A stretch of 64,000 nt of DNA from Candidatus Cohnella colombiensis. Lineage in GTDB: Bacteria > Bacillota > Bacilli > Paenibacillales > Paenibacillaceae. This document shows positions 34,049 to 42,347 of this stretch, piece by piece. The notes below the pieces were generated by a model. The model was not told the origin of the DNA. It worked only from the letters and a program-made list of their open reading frames with translations, and did no database searches. A program made the translations under genes and the position numbers. The stretch is from contig CP119317.1 of NCBI GenBank assembly GCA_029203125.1, positions 3,472,001 through 3,536,000 on the forward strand. Direction: 5' to 3'. Positions within the stretch are counted from its first letter, which is position 1, and each line of letters starts with the position of its first letter.

Positions 34049-34912
34049 TTAGTTGCTCGCTTGACCGACAACTAGACGAATCTGATTTCCAGATGGATCC
34101 TGTGTAAGATAGTTGCCGGCTTCTTCGCTAATCGACACACCCATCTGGCCAATTCGCTCTACTGCGCCTTGTCGAGTTGCTGTATCCGGAAAGACCATCG
34201 TATACGCAATCAAACCAACCATGTTGCGTGGAGGTGTCGGTGCTCCTACCCCTTGCCAAGTATTAACCGCGATGTGATGGTGATAGCCACCTGTAGACAT
34301 AAATGCAGCTTGTGGGTAATAGGCAACTGTTTCAAAATGGAATGCTTCTTTATAAAACTGCTCCGCTTTTTCCGTGTCACCCACATGAAGATGTATATGT
34401 CCCATAATCGTGCCTGCTGGCATACCTGTCCACGGTGTATTCCCCCCAGCTGCAACAATCGCATTCGCATCGATCTGAAGTGTCGCCATTTCGACTTTAC
34501 CTAGCTTCCATGCCCACTCTTCATGCGGTCTGTCAATGTACACTTCGATTCCATTACCGTCCGGATCCGTAATATACAATGCTTCGCTCACAAGGTGATC
34601 ACCAGCTCCGAACCGATAATTGGTCTGTACAAGATGTTGTAAAAATACTCCCAGGTCCGCGCGTGTGGGCATCAATAGCGCAAAGTGATACAATCCCGAA
34701 TGCCGTCCTTGTAAGGGGATAATATCTGCTGGTTGCTCTAACGTCACAAGTGGCAATTTGCCATCTGCGGTAAGAACTGCTTTTCCTGCCGATTGCTCCA
34801 ATACACGTAGACCAATTATGCTTTCATAAAATTTGATCGACCTTTCAAGATCCATTACTTTAATTCCAACCTCACTGACGTACACATTAGGCGCTTGATG
34901 AAATTTTTCCAT
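34049..34912 (-). CDS. VOC-family ring-cleaving dioxygenase, CatE-like
   Basis: The 287-residue protein has two vicinal-oxygen-chelate repeats (about residues 10-125 and 165-285). Candidate metal ligands are His in YHFALLM and GHIHLHV and Glu in GIEVYIDRP. Length and layout match B. subtilis CatE (catechol-2,3-dioxygenase), which detoxifies catechol under thiol or quinone stress. The exact substrate is inferred. The ATG at 34912 is preferred over GTG at 34921, since AAGGAAG precedes it. First gene of a two-gene operon with an LLM oxidoreductase, divergent from another LLM gene. Confidence 0.85.
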   Translation of the reverse strand: MEKFHQAPNVYVSEVGIKVMDLERSIKFYESIIGLRVLEQSAGKAVLTADGKLPLVTLEQPADIIPLQGRHSGLYHFALLMPTRADLGVFLQHLVQTNYRFGAGDHLVSEALYITDPDGNGIEVYIDRPHEEWAWKLGKVEMATLQIDANAIVAAGGNTPWTGMPAGTIMGHIHLHVGDTEKAEQFYKEAFHFETVAYYPQAAFMSTGGYHHHIAVNTWQGVGAPTPPRNMVGLIAYTMVFPDTATRQGAVERIGQMGVSISEEAGNYLTQDPSGNQIRLVVGQASN

Positions 34913-34972
34913 GTAGAACACTTCCTTTATTCAAATTTTTTGTGCTTTATTTAAGTAAGTAACTATACTAAT

Positions 34973-35001
34973 ACTATATACAGATTTGTGATACTTGTAA
35001 A
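34973..35001 (-). promoter_or_regulatory. Sigma-A promoter of the CatE-like operon
   Basis: On the reverse strand TTTACA and TATAGT are 17 bases apart. A direct repeat TAGTAT-TAGTAT runs through and past the -10 and may be an operator. Confidence 0.6.
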
Positions 35002-35089
35002 GCATCTCTTGCGTCGATCACTTATTTTGTGCAACTTAGGGTATAATCATTAGGATTTACTGCACTTCGTCCCATTAAACTAACTTATA

Positions 35090-35118
35090 TTGAGATACTT
35101 TAAAAAGTATAGTATAAT
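35090..35118 (+). promoter_or_regulatory. Sigma-A promoter with internal palindrome
   Basis: TTGAGA and a perfect TATAAT, 17 bases apart, 24 bases before the LLM gene. The spacer contains the 16-base palindrome ATACTTTAAAAAGTAT (35095-35110 region), a TACT-N6-AGTA arrangement like operators of the MarR/DUF24 thiol-stress repressors. Confidence 0.7.
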
Positions 35119-35142
35119 GGCTGTTATTAAGGAGGGAATGTC

Positions 35143-36210
35143 ATGGCTCAAGTTGAGAAGAAAATGGAACTCGGGATTAGTACCTTTTTAGAAACGACGC
35201 CCAATCCCGCAACCGGTCAGGCGATTAGTCACGCTGAACGACTGCGTAATGCGGTAGAAGAAATCGTATTAGCCGATCAAGTTGGACTAGATGTATATGG
35301 CGTTGGAGAGCACCATCGTGCGGATTATGCAGGCAGTGCGCCTGCAGTTATTCTCGCGGCTGCTGCTGCAATGACTAAACATATTCGTCTCACAAGTGCT
35401 GTTACAGTGCTTTCCTCGGATGATCCGGTTCGTGTCTATCAAGCGTTCTCCACATTAGACGGCATCTCGAACGGTCGTGCGGAAATCATGGCGGGTCGAG
35501 GCTCGTTCATCGAGTCATTCCCGCTATTCGGTTATAGTCTGGAAGACTACGATCAATTATTCGATGAAAATTTGGAATTACTACTTGCCATTCGTGAATC
35601 GGAAAAGGTGAGCTGGCGTGGCGGTCATCGCCCTGCAATTAAAAACCTTGCAGTCTATCCACGTTCCGTGCAACAACCATTGCCGGTCTGGATTGCGAGT
35701 GGGGGCAATCCCGAATCCGTCGTCCGCGCGGGAAAGCTCGGACTTCCGCTTGCGCTTGCCATCATCGGTGGTATGCCTGAACGTTTCGCTCCATTAGTAT
35801 CGCTCTATAAGCAGGCAGCAGAGAAAGCAGGCCACGATCCAGCGAAATTACAAATTGCATCACATTCGCATGGGTTCATCGCAGATACGACGGAAAAGGC
35901 CAATGAGCTCTACTATCCATCGGTGCAATCACAGATGAATACGATCGGACGCGAACGTGGCTGGCCACGCTATGATCGTGATGCCTATGATGCTGCTCGA
36001 AGCATGCGAGGGGCACTTTACGCGGGAGATGCAGAGTATGTTGCGGAGAAAATTGTTCTACTGCGCAAAAACCTGGGTCTTACTCGCTTCTTCCTTCATG
36101 TCGATATCGGATCAATCCCTCATAGCGAGCTGTTACATGCAATTGAATTGCTCGGGACAAAGGTCGCACCGATCGTGCATAAGGAAATTGCTCTAATGGA
36201 AGGTAATTAA
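35143..36210 (+). CDS. LLM-class flavin-dependent oxidoreductase
   Basis: A 355-residue luciferase-like oxidoreductase, paralogous to the protein at 32988. Shared stretches include YGVGEHHRADYAGSAPAV, LTSAVTVLSSDDPVRVYQ and EIMAGRGSFIESFPLFGYSLEDYD. AAGGAGGG precedes the ATG by about seven bases. It is divergent from the CatE-like operon and has a near-consensus promoter with a palindromic operator candidate, so it is probably inducible, perhaps by electrophiles or quinones. Confidence 0.92.
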   Translation: MAQVEKKMELGISTFLETTPNPATGQAISHAERLRNAVEEIVLADQVGLDVYGVGEHHRADYAGSAPAVILAAAAAMTKHIRLTSAVTVLSSDDPVRVYQAFSTLDGISNGRAEIMAGRGSFIESFPLFGYSLEDYDQLFDENLELLLAIRESEKVSWRGGHRPAIKNLAVYPRSVQQPLPVWIASGGNPESVVRAGKLGLPLALAIIGGMPERFAPLVSLYKQAAEKAGHDPAKLQIASHSHGFIADTTEKANELYYPSVQSQMNTIGRERGWPRYDRDAYDAARSMRGALYAGDAEYVAEKIVLLRKNLGLTRFFLHVDIGSIPHSELLHAIELLGTKVAPIVHKEIALMEGN

Positions 36211-36216
36211 TTAAAC

Positions 36217-36247
36217 GGGGCTGTCCATAAGTGATATGGGCAGCCTC
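36217..36247 (+). terminator. Probable terminator after the LLM gene
   Basis: GGCTGTCCATA pairs with TATGGGCAGCC (one G:U) around a five-base loop, six bases after the stop region, followed by a loose T-rich stretch. Confidence 0.6.
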
Positions 36248-36320
36248 ATTGTTTTATCTCGATTATGGTTTTTACGGGGATGTATCTCCCTCCGGTTGCT
36301 GTTGCCCCCCTACATTACAC

Positions 36321-36992
36321 CTACGATTGACTTTGGCGATAGAGCTCGCGACTTTTAAAGCCTGCTTGAAGAATCATTTGCATTTCTTCAATTCGCTTCA
36401 CTTGAGTCGCTTCTTGCTTCGCACTGTAGATATAACGCGCCCAATCTTTGCGATAACCTGGTGTCAGCGATTGGTAAAACGCGAGCAACATTGGTTCTCT
36501 CTCCAGCAGCTTCTCTACATTCGGAATCCGTTCCACATAATCATCAACGCGTTGGCTTGCTTTGGACGAAGCTTGCTTGGTCGCTCGCTTTTCCAACTTG
36601 AATCCGACGACTGTAAATACATCATCCAATCCCACCATACGAGCAAACTTCAGATTACTCGAGCCGATATACCCTTCCTCATCACATTCGAGTCCCGGCA
36701 TCAGCTCATCCCGATGAATGAAAGTAGCGTACACATTGTTGCCCTTCTTCGGGTAGGCCGCGAATAGATAGCCATTGTCGTGGAGATGACATCGCTCAAT
36801 CACTCGCTCTACGAGCTGTTTCAATGCGGGCATATCCAATACAAAGGAAAATATCATATCGTAAGCTTGTTTATCTAGTTTCGAATCATAGTTCGATAGC
36901 TCTGCAAAATAATCCGAGCCTCCAGGCGTATCCAAAATCGCGACTTCGTTATACTTATGAAGTTTAAGCTTTGCAACGATAGAAGAATCCAG
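36321..36992 (-). CDS. YdeI/OmpD-associated (OmdA) family protein, probable CTG start
   Basis: The protein matches the bacteriocin-protection/OmdA family: an N-terminal domain (DMIFSFVLDM, GYLFAAYPKKGNNVYA, FARMVGLDDVFTVVGFKLEK) and the C-terminal OmdA stretch (LTPGYRKDWARYIYSAKQEATQ). Family members begin with a conserved KLKLHKY-like strand, which here lies upstream of the first usual start (TTG at 36935). The frame stays open to a CTG at 36992, with GGAG ten bases before it, which gives a 223-residue product beginning MDSSIVAKLKLHKYN. I therefore extend to that CTG; a frameshift near the start is the alternative. Molecular function in Gram-positives is unknown. Confidence 0.7.
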   Translation of the reverse strand: MDSSIVAKLKLHKYNEVAILDTPGGSDYFAELSNYDSKLDKQAYDMIFSFVLDMPALKQLVERVIERCHLHDNGYLFAAYPKKGNNVYATFIHRDELMPGLECDEEGYIGSSNLKFARMVGLDDVFTVVGFKLEKRATKQASSKASQRVDDYVERIPNVEKLLEREPMLLAFYQSLTPGYRKDWARYIYSAKQEATQVKRIEEMQMILQAGFKSRELYRQSQS

Positions 36993-37030
36993 TTGACTTC
37001 AACTCCATTCCACGACGGACTTTTACTCTA

Positions 37031-39256
37031 TTATACCTTCATCCGTTGTAGTCGCAATGCATTTAGCACTACGGAAACCGAGCTTAATGCCATCGCTGCT
37101 CCAGCTACCCATGGTGCAAGAAGCCCTATGGCTGCAATCGGAATACCCAAAGTATTATATCCAAGCGCCCAAAACAGATTTTGCCGAATGTTGCTCATCG
37201 TTTGACGACTCATCGAGATCGCATCCGGGATACTGTTCAGATCACCACGCATCAATGTCACATCTGCTGCTTCCATGGCGACATCTGTACCTGTTCCAAT
37301 CGCCATTCCGACATCCGCCATTGCAAGCGCAGGAGCATCATTGATGCCGTCACCGACCATTGCAACCTTTTTACCGATAGCTTGTAGCTTCTTCACTTCA
37401 TCAGCTTTGCCTTCTGGCAGCACTTCTGCACGAACCTGCTCAATGCCAACCTGCATCGCAATTGCTAATGCTGTTCGCTCGTTATCACCCGTTATCATGA
37501 TGACATCGATGCCGAGCTCTTTAAGCCGCGCCACCGCTTGCCTAGATGTCTCTTTGATCGTATCTGCAACCGCAACTAATCCCGCATATTGCCGATCTAC
37601 TGCAATTAGCATCGCCGTTTTCCCTTCTGACTCCAACTGCGTCATCCGATCAAGCGCCTGCTCTGTCATGATTTTATACTTTGCCATCAGCTTGCGCGTG
37701 CCAATAAGGAGTTCTTTGCCTTCAACAATTGCACGAATACCAAAGCCTGGTATCGCTTCAAATTGCTCGGCATCTGGAATCTCTATTCCACGAGCTCGAA
37801 TTCCTGCAACTATTGCTTCAGCTAATGGATGCTCCGAATTTTTCTCAGCGGCACCCACTAAACGCAATAACATTGGTTCATCATTATGATCTATAAACGT
37901 ATCAGTAAGCTCTGGCTGCCCTTTCGTTACTGTTCCTGTCTTATCCAAAATAATCGTATCAATTCGATGCGTCGACTCCAGATGCTCCCCACCTTTAAAC
38001 AGAACACCGAGCTCTGCAGCGCGACCCGATCCTGCCATAATCGAAGTCGGTGTCGCAAGCCCTAACGCACATGGGCAAGCAATGACGAGAATCGCAATCG
38101 CTTTCTCTAGCGCATTGGCGAAATCGCCGGGAGTGACAGCGAAATACCATACAAGAAAACCAACAATCGCAATCCCAACGACAATAGGGACGAAGATGCC
38201 GGAAATACGGTCCGCGACTCTTTGAATTGGCGCTTTCGAGCCTTGCGCTTCTTCAACTACCTTAATAATGTGAGCTAATGCCGTTTCCTTTCCTACTTTC
38301 GTTGCTCTTACGGAAAGTCTGCCATTCTTATTCAATGTTGCCCCTATGACAAAGTCCCCGACGTGCTTCTCCACGGGAATACTTTCCCCGGTCAGCATCG
38401 ATTCATCGACAGCCGAGATGCCCTCTATTACTGCCCCGTCCACCGGAATCTTCTCACCGGGCTTTATGAGTACAATATCGCCGACAACAACTTCTTCTAC
38501 TGGAATGACGAGCTCCTGCCCATCACGAACGACTAATGCCGTCTTCGCCTGCAAGCCTATTAATGATTTGATCGCTGCTGAGGTTCGACCTTTAGCGAGC
38601 GTTTCGAAAAACTTTCCGAGCAATACAAGCGTGATTAATATAGCGCTAGTCTCGTAATACATTTCAGGTCCATCGTGAGCCATACTACCCTGAGCAGCCC
38701 AATCCATGGTCAAGTATAAGCTGTAAAAATAAGCTGCCGACGTGCCAAGTGCAACCAGCACATCCATGTTCGCACTTCGATTTCGTAGCGCCATAAATGC
38801 ACTTCTATAAAAAGGGCCTCCGATATAAAATTGCACAGGAGTTGCCAGCGCAAGCTGAAACCACGGATTCATAAACAAGTTCGGCATTGGAATCCATGAC
38901 AGGAAGCTGAAATGAGTAACCATTGCCCATAACAGGGGTAAGGAAAGCACTGCTGAAACAATCAGCTTGCGCTTATGATGAGAAGCTGCCTGCTCCTGAA
39001 GCTCAGATGTGTCTTGATCCTCCATAATCGGAATAGCTTGATAACCGAGCTTAGCAACCTTCTGCTCGAAGCTGCTCATATTTACAACTGCTGGATCGAA
39101 CGTCACCGTAGCTCGCTCTAAGGCGAAGTTCACATTCGCTTCGGTGACCCCCTCTAGCTTGCTAAGACCTTTCTCAATTCGATTCGCGCACGCTGCACAA
39201 GTCATCCCCAGCAACTGCAACGAAGCTTGTTCCGTATTCGATTGTTCTATAGACAT
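37031..39256 (-). CDS. copA: Copper-exporting P1B-type ATPase CopA
   Basis: The 741-residue protein has one N-terminal heavy-metal domain (GMTCAAC), eight predicted membrane helices, the intramembrane CPC motif (ACPCALGLATP), the phosphorylation site DKTGT, the SEHPLAEA motif, and the hinge GDGINDAPA. CopA exports Cu(I) from the cytoplasm. The ATG at 39256 is preferred over GTG at 39265 by spacing from GAGG. It has a single metal-binding domain whereas B. subtilis CopA has two. It follows copZ by 30 bases in a copZA operon. Confidence 0.95.
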   Translation of the reverse strand: MSIEQSNTEQASLQLLGMTCAACANRIEKGLSKLEGVTEANVNFALERATVTFDPAVVNMSSFEQKVAKLGYQAIPIMEDQDTSELQEQAASHHKRKLIVSAVLSLPLLWAMVTHFSFLSWIPMPNLFMNPWFQLALATPVQFYIGGPFYRSAFMALRNRSANMDVLVALGTSAAYFYSLYLTMDWAAQGSMAHDGPEMYYETSAILITLVLLGKFFETLAKGRTSAAIKSLIGLQAKTALVVRDGQELVIPVEEVVVGDIVLIKPGEKIPVDGAVIEGISAVDESMLTGESIPVEKHVGDFVIGATLNKNGRLSVRATKVGKETALAHIIKVVEEAQGSKAPIQRVADRISGIFVPIVVGIAIVGFLVWYFAVTPGDFANALEKAIAILVIACPCALGLATPTSIMAGSGRAAELGVLFKGGEHLESTHRIDTIILDKTGTVTKGQPELTDTFIDHNDEPMLLRLVGAAEKNSEHPLAEAIVAGIRARGIEIPDAEQFEAIPGFGIRAIVEGKELLIGTRKLMAKYKIMTEQALDRMTQLESEGKTAMLIAVDRQYAGLVAVADTIKETSRQAVARLKELGIDVIMITGDNERTALAIAMQVGIEQVRAEVLPEGKADEVKKLQAIGKKVAMVGDGINDAPALAMADVGMAIGTGTDVAMEAADVTLMRGDLNSIPDAISMSRQTMSNIRQNLFWALGYNTLGIPIAAIGLLAPWVAGAAMALSSVSVVLNALRLQRMKV

Positions 39257-39286
39257 CACGAACACCTCATTCCGCTCGTCTATTGA

Positions 39287-39487
39287 TTAGACGACATCGT
39301 AGCCCTGATCTTCGATTGCTTCTTTCATTGCAGCAACAGATACCTTAGCTTCATCGTACTCGACAGTCACTGTGCCAGATGCAAGATCAACATTGCCATT
39401 CGCTCCAATCGCACTTAAAGCGCCCTCGACTGATTTTACGCAGTGACCGCAAGACATCCCTTGAACATTCAACGTAATATTTTGCAT
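39287..39487 (-). CDS. copZ: Copper chaperone CopZ
   Basis: A 66-residue heavy-metal-associated domain with the copper motif MSCGHC (residues 11-16). It binds Cu(I) in the cytoplasm and passes it to CopA, encoded next. It has its own promoter with an embedded CsoR site. Confidence 0.95.
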   Translation of the reverse strand: MQNITLNVQGMSCGHCVKSVEGALSAIGANGNVDLASGTVTVEYDEAKVSVAAMKEAIEDQGYDVV

Positions 39488-39529
39488 ATTAAATCTCTCC
39501 TTTGATTGTTGTTAGATAACTATATTTAT

Positions 39530-39559
39530 AGAATACCCCCGTACCCTATATATCGTCAA
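39530..39559 (-). promoter_or_regulatory. Promoter of copZA
   Basis: On the reverse strand TTGACG and TATTCT are 18 bases apart, with the CsoR operator filling the spacer. Confidence 0.6.
39531..39551. promoter_or_regulatory. CsoR operator of copZA
   Basis: The reverse strand reads ATATAGGGTACGGGGGTATTC, close to the CsoR-binding site described for the B. subtilis copZA promoter (a GC-rich core flanked by TA-rich arms). It sits between -35 and -10, so apo-CsoR would block polymerase and Cu(I) would release it. Confidence 0.75.
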
Positions 39560-39584
39560 TAGATAGCTAAAAAATGCGCGGGCA

Positions 39585-39920
39585 TCATTTCATCAGCTTA
39601 TTAATTGTAACCAGCAACTCATCGATCACTTCATTCTCACCGTCGTGAATGCGCTCAATGACGCAACTTTTCATATGATGCTCCAATAACATCTTCCCTA
39701 CACCATTCAATGCAGACTGTACCGAGGAGATTTGATTAAGAACATCGTCACAATACGTATCCTTCTCAATCAAACCTTTAATTCCACGAATCTGGCCCTC
39801 AATCCGATTCAGCCTACTAATCAATCGATCCTTCGTTGCAGCTGAATGATGACTCTTACGTTCATCCGTACTGCAACCTTCATGGTTGAGTGAATCTTCA
39901 TTATGATTATGAGTTGTCAT
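39585..39920 (-). CDS. csoR: Copper-sensing repressor CsoR
   Basis: The 111-residue all-helical protein belongs to the CsoR/RcnR family and keeps the Cu(I) ligands Cys-His-Cys: C in DTYCDD, then H and C in EHHMKSC. The N-terminal tail is rich in His and Cys (NHNEDSLNHEGC), a possible extra metal site. It represses copZA until Cu(I) binds. It lies 97 bases upstream of copZ and is probably transcribed separately. Confidence 0.93.
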   Translation of the reverse strand: MTTHNHNEDSLNHEGCSTDERKSHHSAATKDRLISRLNRIEGQIRGIKGLIEKDTYCDDVLNQISSVQSALNGVGKMLLEHHMKSCVIERIHDGENEVIDELLVTINKLMK

Positions 39921-39954
39921 AGACTCGCCTCCTTCTATTACCTTATAATAGCAT

Positions 39955-39980
39955 AGCCCCCTACACTATAATAGGGGGCT
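39955..39980. promoter_or_regulatory. GC-rich inverted repeat upstream of csoR
   Basis: AGCCCCCTA and TAGGGGGCT flank eight bases, 35 bases before csoR and just after the EamA gene. It may be a second CsoR operator giving autoregulation, or a terminator for the EamA gene; no T tract follows, which favours an operator. Confidence 0.5.
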
Positions 39981-39994
39981 CATTCCTAAGGGTC

Positions 39995-40897
39995 CTATTG
40001 TCCCGTCTGGACTTCTGGATTCACCTTTCGCTTCGAATTGACCAAATATATACTCACAATAATGAGCACTAATCCGGTCAACAAGTTGTATGTGAACGGT
40101 TCATCCATCCAGAGCGTGCCGATCAGCACCGCTGTGAGCGGAACAAGAAACGTAAACGAAGCCACTTTACTTGCTTCACCATTATTCACCAACGCGTAAT
40201 AAATGACGAATGCGAGTGGGATGCCTAAGGTTGCTCCATATCCGAGCCCGAACAATGAATAGCCATTCCACTCTATGCTTGTCCAGCTTTCCACAATCGA
40301 TCCCGCGCCTGTTAGTATAACGCCCCCTATAATAGAAGGCAGCGCAACAATCCACATCGCATCTACCTTGTGGCTTGTTTTCTTCACGACAATGACACCA
40401 AACGCCCAGCTCGCTGCTGAGAGCAAGCCCAAGATCACTCCGAACATGGAGATGGCCCCCGTAAAGCCATCCGCACTGAGTATTACGATGCCCCCAAACC
40501 CGATCAACAAGCCGACTACTTTAAACACAGTCATCTTTTCGCCTAACCATAACCATGCAAATACACCTACGAGGATCGGCTGAAAGTAAACGAGCACCGA
40601 AAATAATCCACCTGGAAGCAAATTGAGTCCAATGCCTTGAACACCATAATAGAGCACAGTATTAATGAGTGCCGATACAGTGTAGATGACCCAATTCTGA
40701 CGCCACTTCAATCTGTCCCACTTGGGGATTAAAAAAGCAGTTAAGATTATGCCCCCAAGCAAAGATCGTAACCCAGAGAATAATAAAGGTGGCATGTACA
40801 CTAATGCAGTCTTATAAATCGACCAACAACTCCCCCATATGAGGATCAACACCACGAGGGCGAGTGTTGATTTGTTCAAGCTATGACTTACCTTCAC
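39995..40897 (-). CDS. EamA/DMT-family transporter
   Basis: A membrane protein with ten hydrophobic helices in two EamA repeats (WGSCWSIYKTALVY in the first, SAASWAFGVIVVKKTSHK in the second), of the drug/metabolite exporter superfamily. The reading frame is open to 40987, but that start would overlap the glycosyltransferase gene by over 100 bases. GTG at 40897, with AAGG eight bases before it, gives about 300 residues and a 17-base overlap. The overlap links it to the polysaccharide operon, though its substrate is unknown and it may be unrelated to that pathway. Confidence 0.85.
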   Translation of the reverse strand: MKVSHSLNKSTLALVVLILIWGSCWSIYKTALVYMPPLLFSGLRSLLGGIILTAFLIPKWDRLKWRQNWVIYTVSALINTVLYYGVQGIGLNLLPGGLFSVLVYFQPILVGVFAWLWLGEKMTVFKVVGLLIGFGGIVILSADGFTGAISMFGVILGLLSAASWAFGVIVVKKTSHKVDAMWIVALPSIIGGVILTGAGSIVESWTSIEWNGYSLFGLGYGATLGIPLAFVIYYALVNNGEASKVASFTFLVPLTAVLIGTLWMDEPFTYNLLTGLVLIIVSIYLVNSKRKVNPEVQTGQ

Positions 40898-42314
40898 TAA
40901 TCGCACCTTCTGTTTCTGTAAACTGCTGTCTTTGGATGGAGCCCCACGCATGTCTTGCTTTTCTAAATCGAAGGATGCCTTCGACACGGAAAATGACCGT
41001 CAATTGGCGATATCCTAAATTTTCGAGTAATGCAAACAACACCAATCTCATAACATCGCCGAATGACTGGTACTTACGGAAAGATAATTGCTCCAACAGT
41101 ATACTCCCCATTGATAACGTTGTCCCTAGTAGAAAAGCAAAGACGAAGTAAATCAAGAAAGAATTGAACTCAAGCAGTCCGAATAAATACGCAAGTGGAA
41201 TAAAGATATAGCCTAGAAACTCCACAATTGGGCCAAACAATTCAAACAACCAGAACGTCGGCAATGACAGCATCCCGACGGTGCCATACTTTGGATTGAG
41301 CAGCATTTTACGATGCGTTAGCAAGCTATCGAACAAACCGATTTGCCACCGGCGACGTTGCACTCTTAAATCCTGCAAAGATTCAGGGGCTTGTGTCCAA
41401 CAGATCGGGTCCGCCAAAAATTTAATTTTATATTTTTGTTTCTTGTCTTTCATATGCTTATGCAGCTTTACAATGATGTCCATGTCTTCGCCAATTGTAT
41501 TCACCTTGTAGCCACCGCAATCGATTACTGCTTGTTTGTTAAACGCTCCGAACGCTCCGGAAATAATGATGATCGAATTCAATCTGCTTAAGCTTGTACG
41601 TCCAGTAAGGAATGCACGTAAGTACTCGACAATTTGAAAAGAAGCGACCTTGCTCTTCGGGATATTCATCTCGATTAATTTGCCGTCTTGAATGATCGAT
41701 CCATTCGCCAATCTGACTATACCGCCGACAGCGACTGTCTCTGGATGCTCAACAAAAATCATCGTCAGCTTAATGAGCGCTTCGTTCTCAATAATCGAAT
41801 CCGCATCAATACATGCGAAGATCGGGTAGGAGGATACATTTATTCCGGCGTTGAGCGCATCCGCTTTGCCACCGTTAAGCTTGTCGACTACGATGAGGCG
41901 TTCATAATTCGGATTGCGATACACGCCTACAATTTCATTCGTCTCTAAGCTTCTTTTTACAGGCTGGTTCACTTTAACTAATTCGAACTCTTCGATAATT
42001 TTTGCAAGTGTTTCATCTTTTGAACCATCATTCACAATGATGATTTCATACTCATAATAGTCTAATGCGAGCAACGATTTAATATTATCAACAATCGTCT
42101 TCTCCTCATTGTACGCAGGTACAACAATCGAGATCGGAATCATATTTTTTGAATTGATATATCGCTTGTAATCTGATGATTTCGACTTTTTTACATAGCC
42201 AAATATATCTAGCACTGACAACAGTAGTTGCCCGTTATAGAACACGTTAACAGCTATCGTATAGAACATGCAGAATTCACTGAAAAACAACAGAAATTTC
42301 CAAAATAAATACAA
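40881..42314 (-). CDS. Processive family 2 glycosyltransferase (membrane polysaccharide synthase)
   Basis: The 477-residue protein has an N-terminal membrane helix, a GT-A domain (about 50-290) and three to four C-terminal helices. The processive GT2 signature is complete: VVPAYNEE, NDGSKD, FACIDADS (DxD), GED in NTIGEDMD, and the QRRRW pentad (RVQRRRWQIGL). This fits synthases of PNAG, cellulose or hyaluronan type that polymerise and extrude beta-linked chains. The starting sugar cannot be read. Start is TTG at 42314, with AGGCGG upstream. Its neighbours (HEAT protein and two exported glycosidase-like proteins) are not those of ica or pga operons. Confidence 0.9.
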   Translation of the reverse strand: MYLFWKFLLFFSEFCMFYTIAVNVFYNGQLLLSVLDIFGYVKKSKSSDYKRYINSKNMIPISIVVPAYNEEKTIVDNIKSLLALDYYEYEIIIVNDGSKDETLAKIIEEFELVKVNQPVKRSLETNEIVGVYRNPNYERLIVVDKLNGGKADALNAGINVSSYPIFACIDADSIIENEALIKLTMIFVEHPETVAVGGIVRLANGSIIQDGKLIEMNIPKSKVASFQIVEYLRAFLTGRTSLSRLNSIIIISGAFGAFNKQAVIDCGGYKVNTIGEDMDIIVKLHKHMKDKKQKYKIKFLADPICWTQAPESLQDLRVQRRRWQIGLFDSLLTHRKMLLNPKYGTVGMLSLPTFWLFELFGPIVEFLGYIFIPLAYLFGLLEFNSFLIYFVFAFLLGTTLSMGSILLEQLSFRKYQSFGDVMRLVLFALLENLGYRQLTVIFRVEGILRFRKARHAWGSIQRQQFTETEGAISEGKS

Positions 42315-42347
42315 GAAGACCGCCTACTCTCTTAAATTAATGAATGA

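Noticed and set aside
39955..39980. GC-rich inverted repeat as a certain terminator of the EamA gene
   Set aside because: No T tract follows in that direction; it is listed as a regulatory repeat with both readings.
40881..42314. Identification of the glycosyltransferase as IcaA/PgaC of a PNAG operon
   Set aside because: No deacetylase, IcaD/PgaD-like helper or IcaC is present nearby, so the product sugar was left open.
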